NCBI GenBank assembly: GCA_021733645.1
Contig: JAHREJ010000041.1
Coordinates: 1 to 43,321 of the forward strand
Length of the DNA: 43,321 nt
From: Bacillus subtilis subsp. subtilis
GTDB taxonomy: Bacteria > Pseudomonadota > Gammaproteobacteria > Xanthomonadales > Xanthomonadaceae
Direction of reading: 5' to 3'
Shown: positions 43,177-43,321 of the stretch, piece after piece
Position numbering within the stretch: position 1 is the stretch's first letter
Layout of the letters: every line of letters starts with the position of its first letter
Program-made: the position numbers and the translations under genes
The notes under the pieces: model-generated
Database searches by the model: none
Seen by the model: only the letters and a program-made list of their open reading frames with translations
Told to the model about the DNA's origin: nothing

Positions 43177-43321
43177 GTAGAGCCGACCGTGGGTAGGCTG
43201 CACTTCGCGAACAACCGAACGCGCCCATCTACGCGCCAGCCGACCAACGGTCGGCTCTACCGGACCCAATGGCGTGTAGAGCCGACCGTTGGTCGGCTGC
43301 ATTTGGCGAACAACCGAACGC
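43177..43321. repeat. Array of three SMAG REP elements, cut by the window end
   Basis: Copies at 43177-43201 (plus), 43236-43260 (minus) and 43276-43300 (plus). The sequence after the first copy (GCGAACAACCGAACGC) returns after the third, giving a tandem period of 99 bases, so a dimer unit has been duplicated. The array runs past the end of the window. Confidence 0.85.

Overview
The window is a high-GC proteobacterial chromosome segment that I assign to Stenotrophomonas or a close relative in the Xanthomonadaceae. The main reason is the many short GTAG-headed palindromes (core pattern GTAG-AGCCGACC-GTTGGTCGGCT), which match the SMAG family of intergenic REP elements known from S. maltophilia. 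The tryptophan dioxygenase also fits: His55, His240 and Thr254 fall at the numbering I recall for the Xanthomonas campestris enzyme. No tRNA, rRNA, prophage, transposase or CRISPR array is visible. The region reads as core chromosome with REP-rich intergenic spaces.

Layout. 1-3.6 kb: a minus-strand GNAT / rpe / small J-domain protein group, divergent from purC, then an Mpo1-like membrane protein. 4-9.9 kb: a six-gene, fully overlapping mrp/pha Na+(K+)/H+ antiporter operon whose first gene is an A-B fusion; its leader holds a strong hairpin and a possible 24-codon leader peptide. 10-12.4 kb: a CaCA-type cation exchanger, a lipoprotein and an unrecognised protein. 12.4-16.3 kb: tyrosine breakdown (hppD, hmgA) with a pentapeptide-repeat gene coupled to hmgA, and a divergent MarR regulator with a palindromic operator candidate between it and hppD. 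16.5-18.3 kb: an unrecognised membrane protein, then about 670 bases without a gene that hold two very long hairpins with different arms but a shared loop. 18.3-21.6 kb: thioredoxin-like lipoprotein, POT peptide transporter and tryptophan 2,3-dioxygenase. 21.9-25.8 kb: a 2-oxoacid dehydrogenase operon (E1 alpha, E1 beta, a tandem-SH3 protein, E2) ending in a clear terminator and a three-unit tandem array of REP dimers.

26.1-32.5 kb: NAD(P)-binding oxidoreductase, GGDEF diguanylate cyclase, ECF-type sigma factor with a coupled membrane protein, DUF808 membrane protein and an ABC1/UbiB-family kinase-like protein. 32.8-37.8 kb: an OpgB-type phosphoglycerol transferase, a large MscS-family channel and a small hypothetical protein. 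37.9-43.3 kb: lipocalin, FAD-dependent oxidoreductase, a Gly/Tyr-rich secreted protein, and two divergent PepSY genes, one of them overlapping an OmpR-type response regulator and its histidine kinase. REP copies close the window.

Themes: peptide uptake with tyrosine, tryptophan and 2-oxoacid catabolism in the middle, and ion, osmotic and envelope homeostasis on both sides (Mrp, CaCA exchanger, OpgB, MscS channel, PepSY two-component system). The most unusual object is the hairpin pair at 17952-18224. The most interesting protein contexts are the tandem-SH3 protein inside the dehydrogenase operon, the DjlA-like protein lacking its middle domain, and the sigma factor / membrane protein pair.
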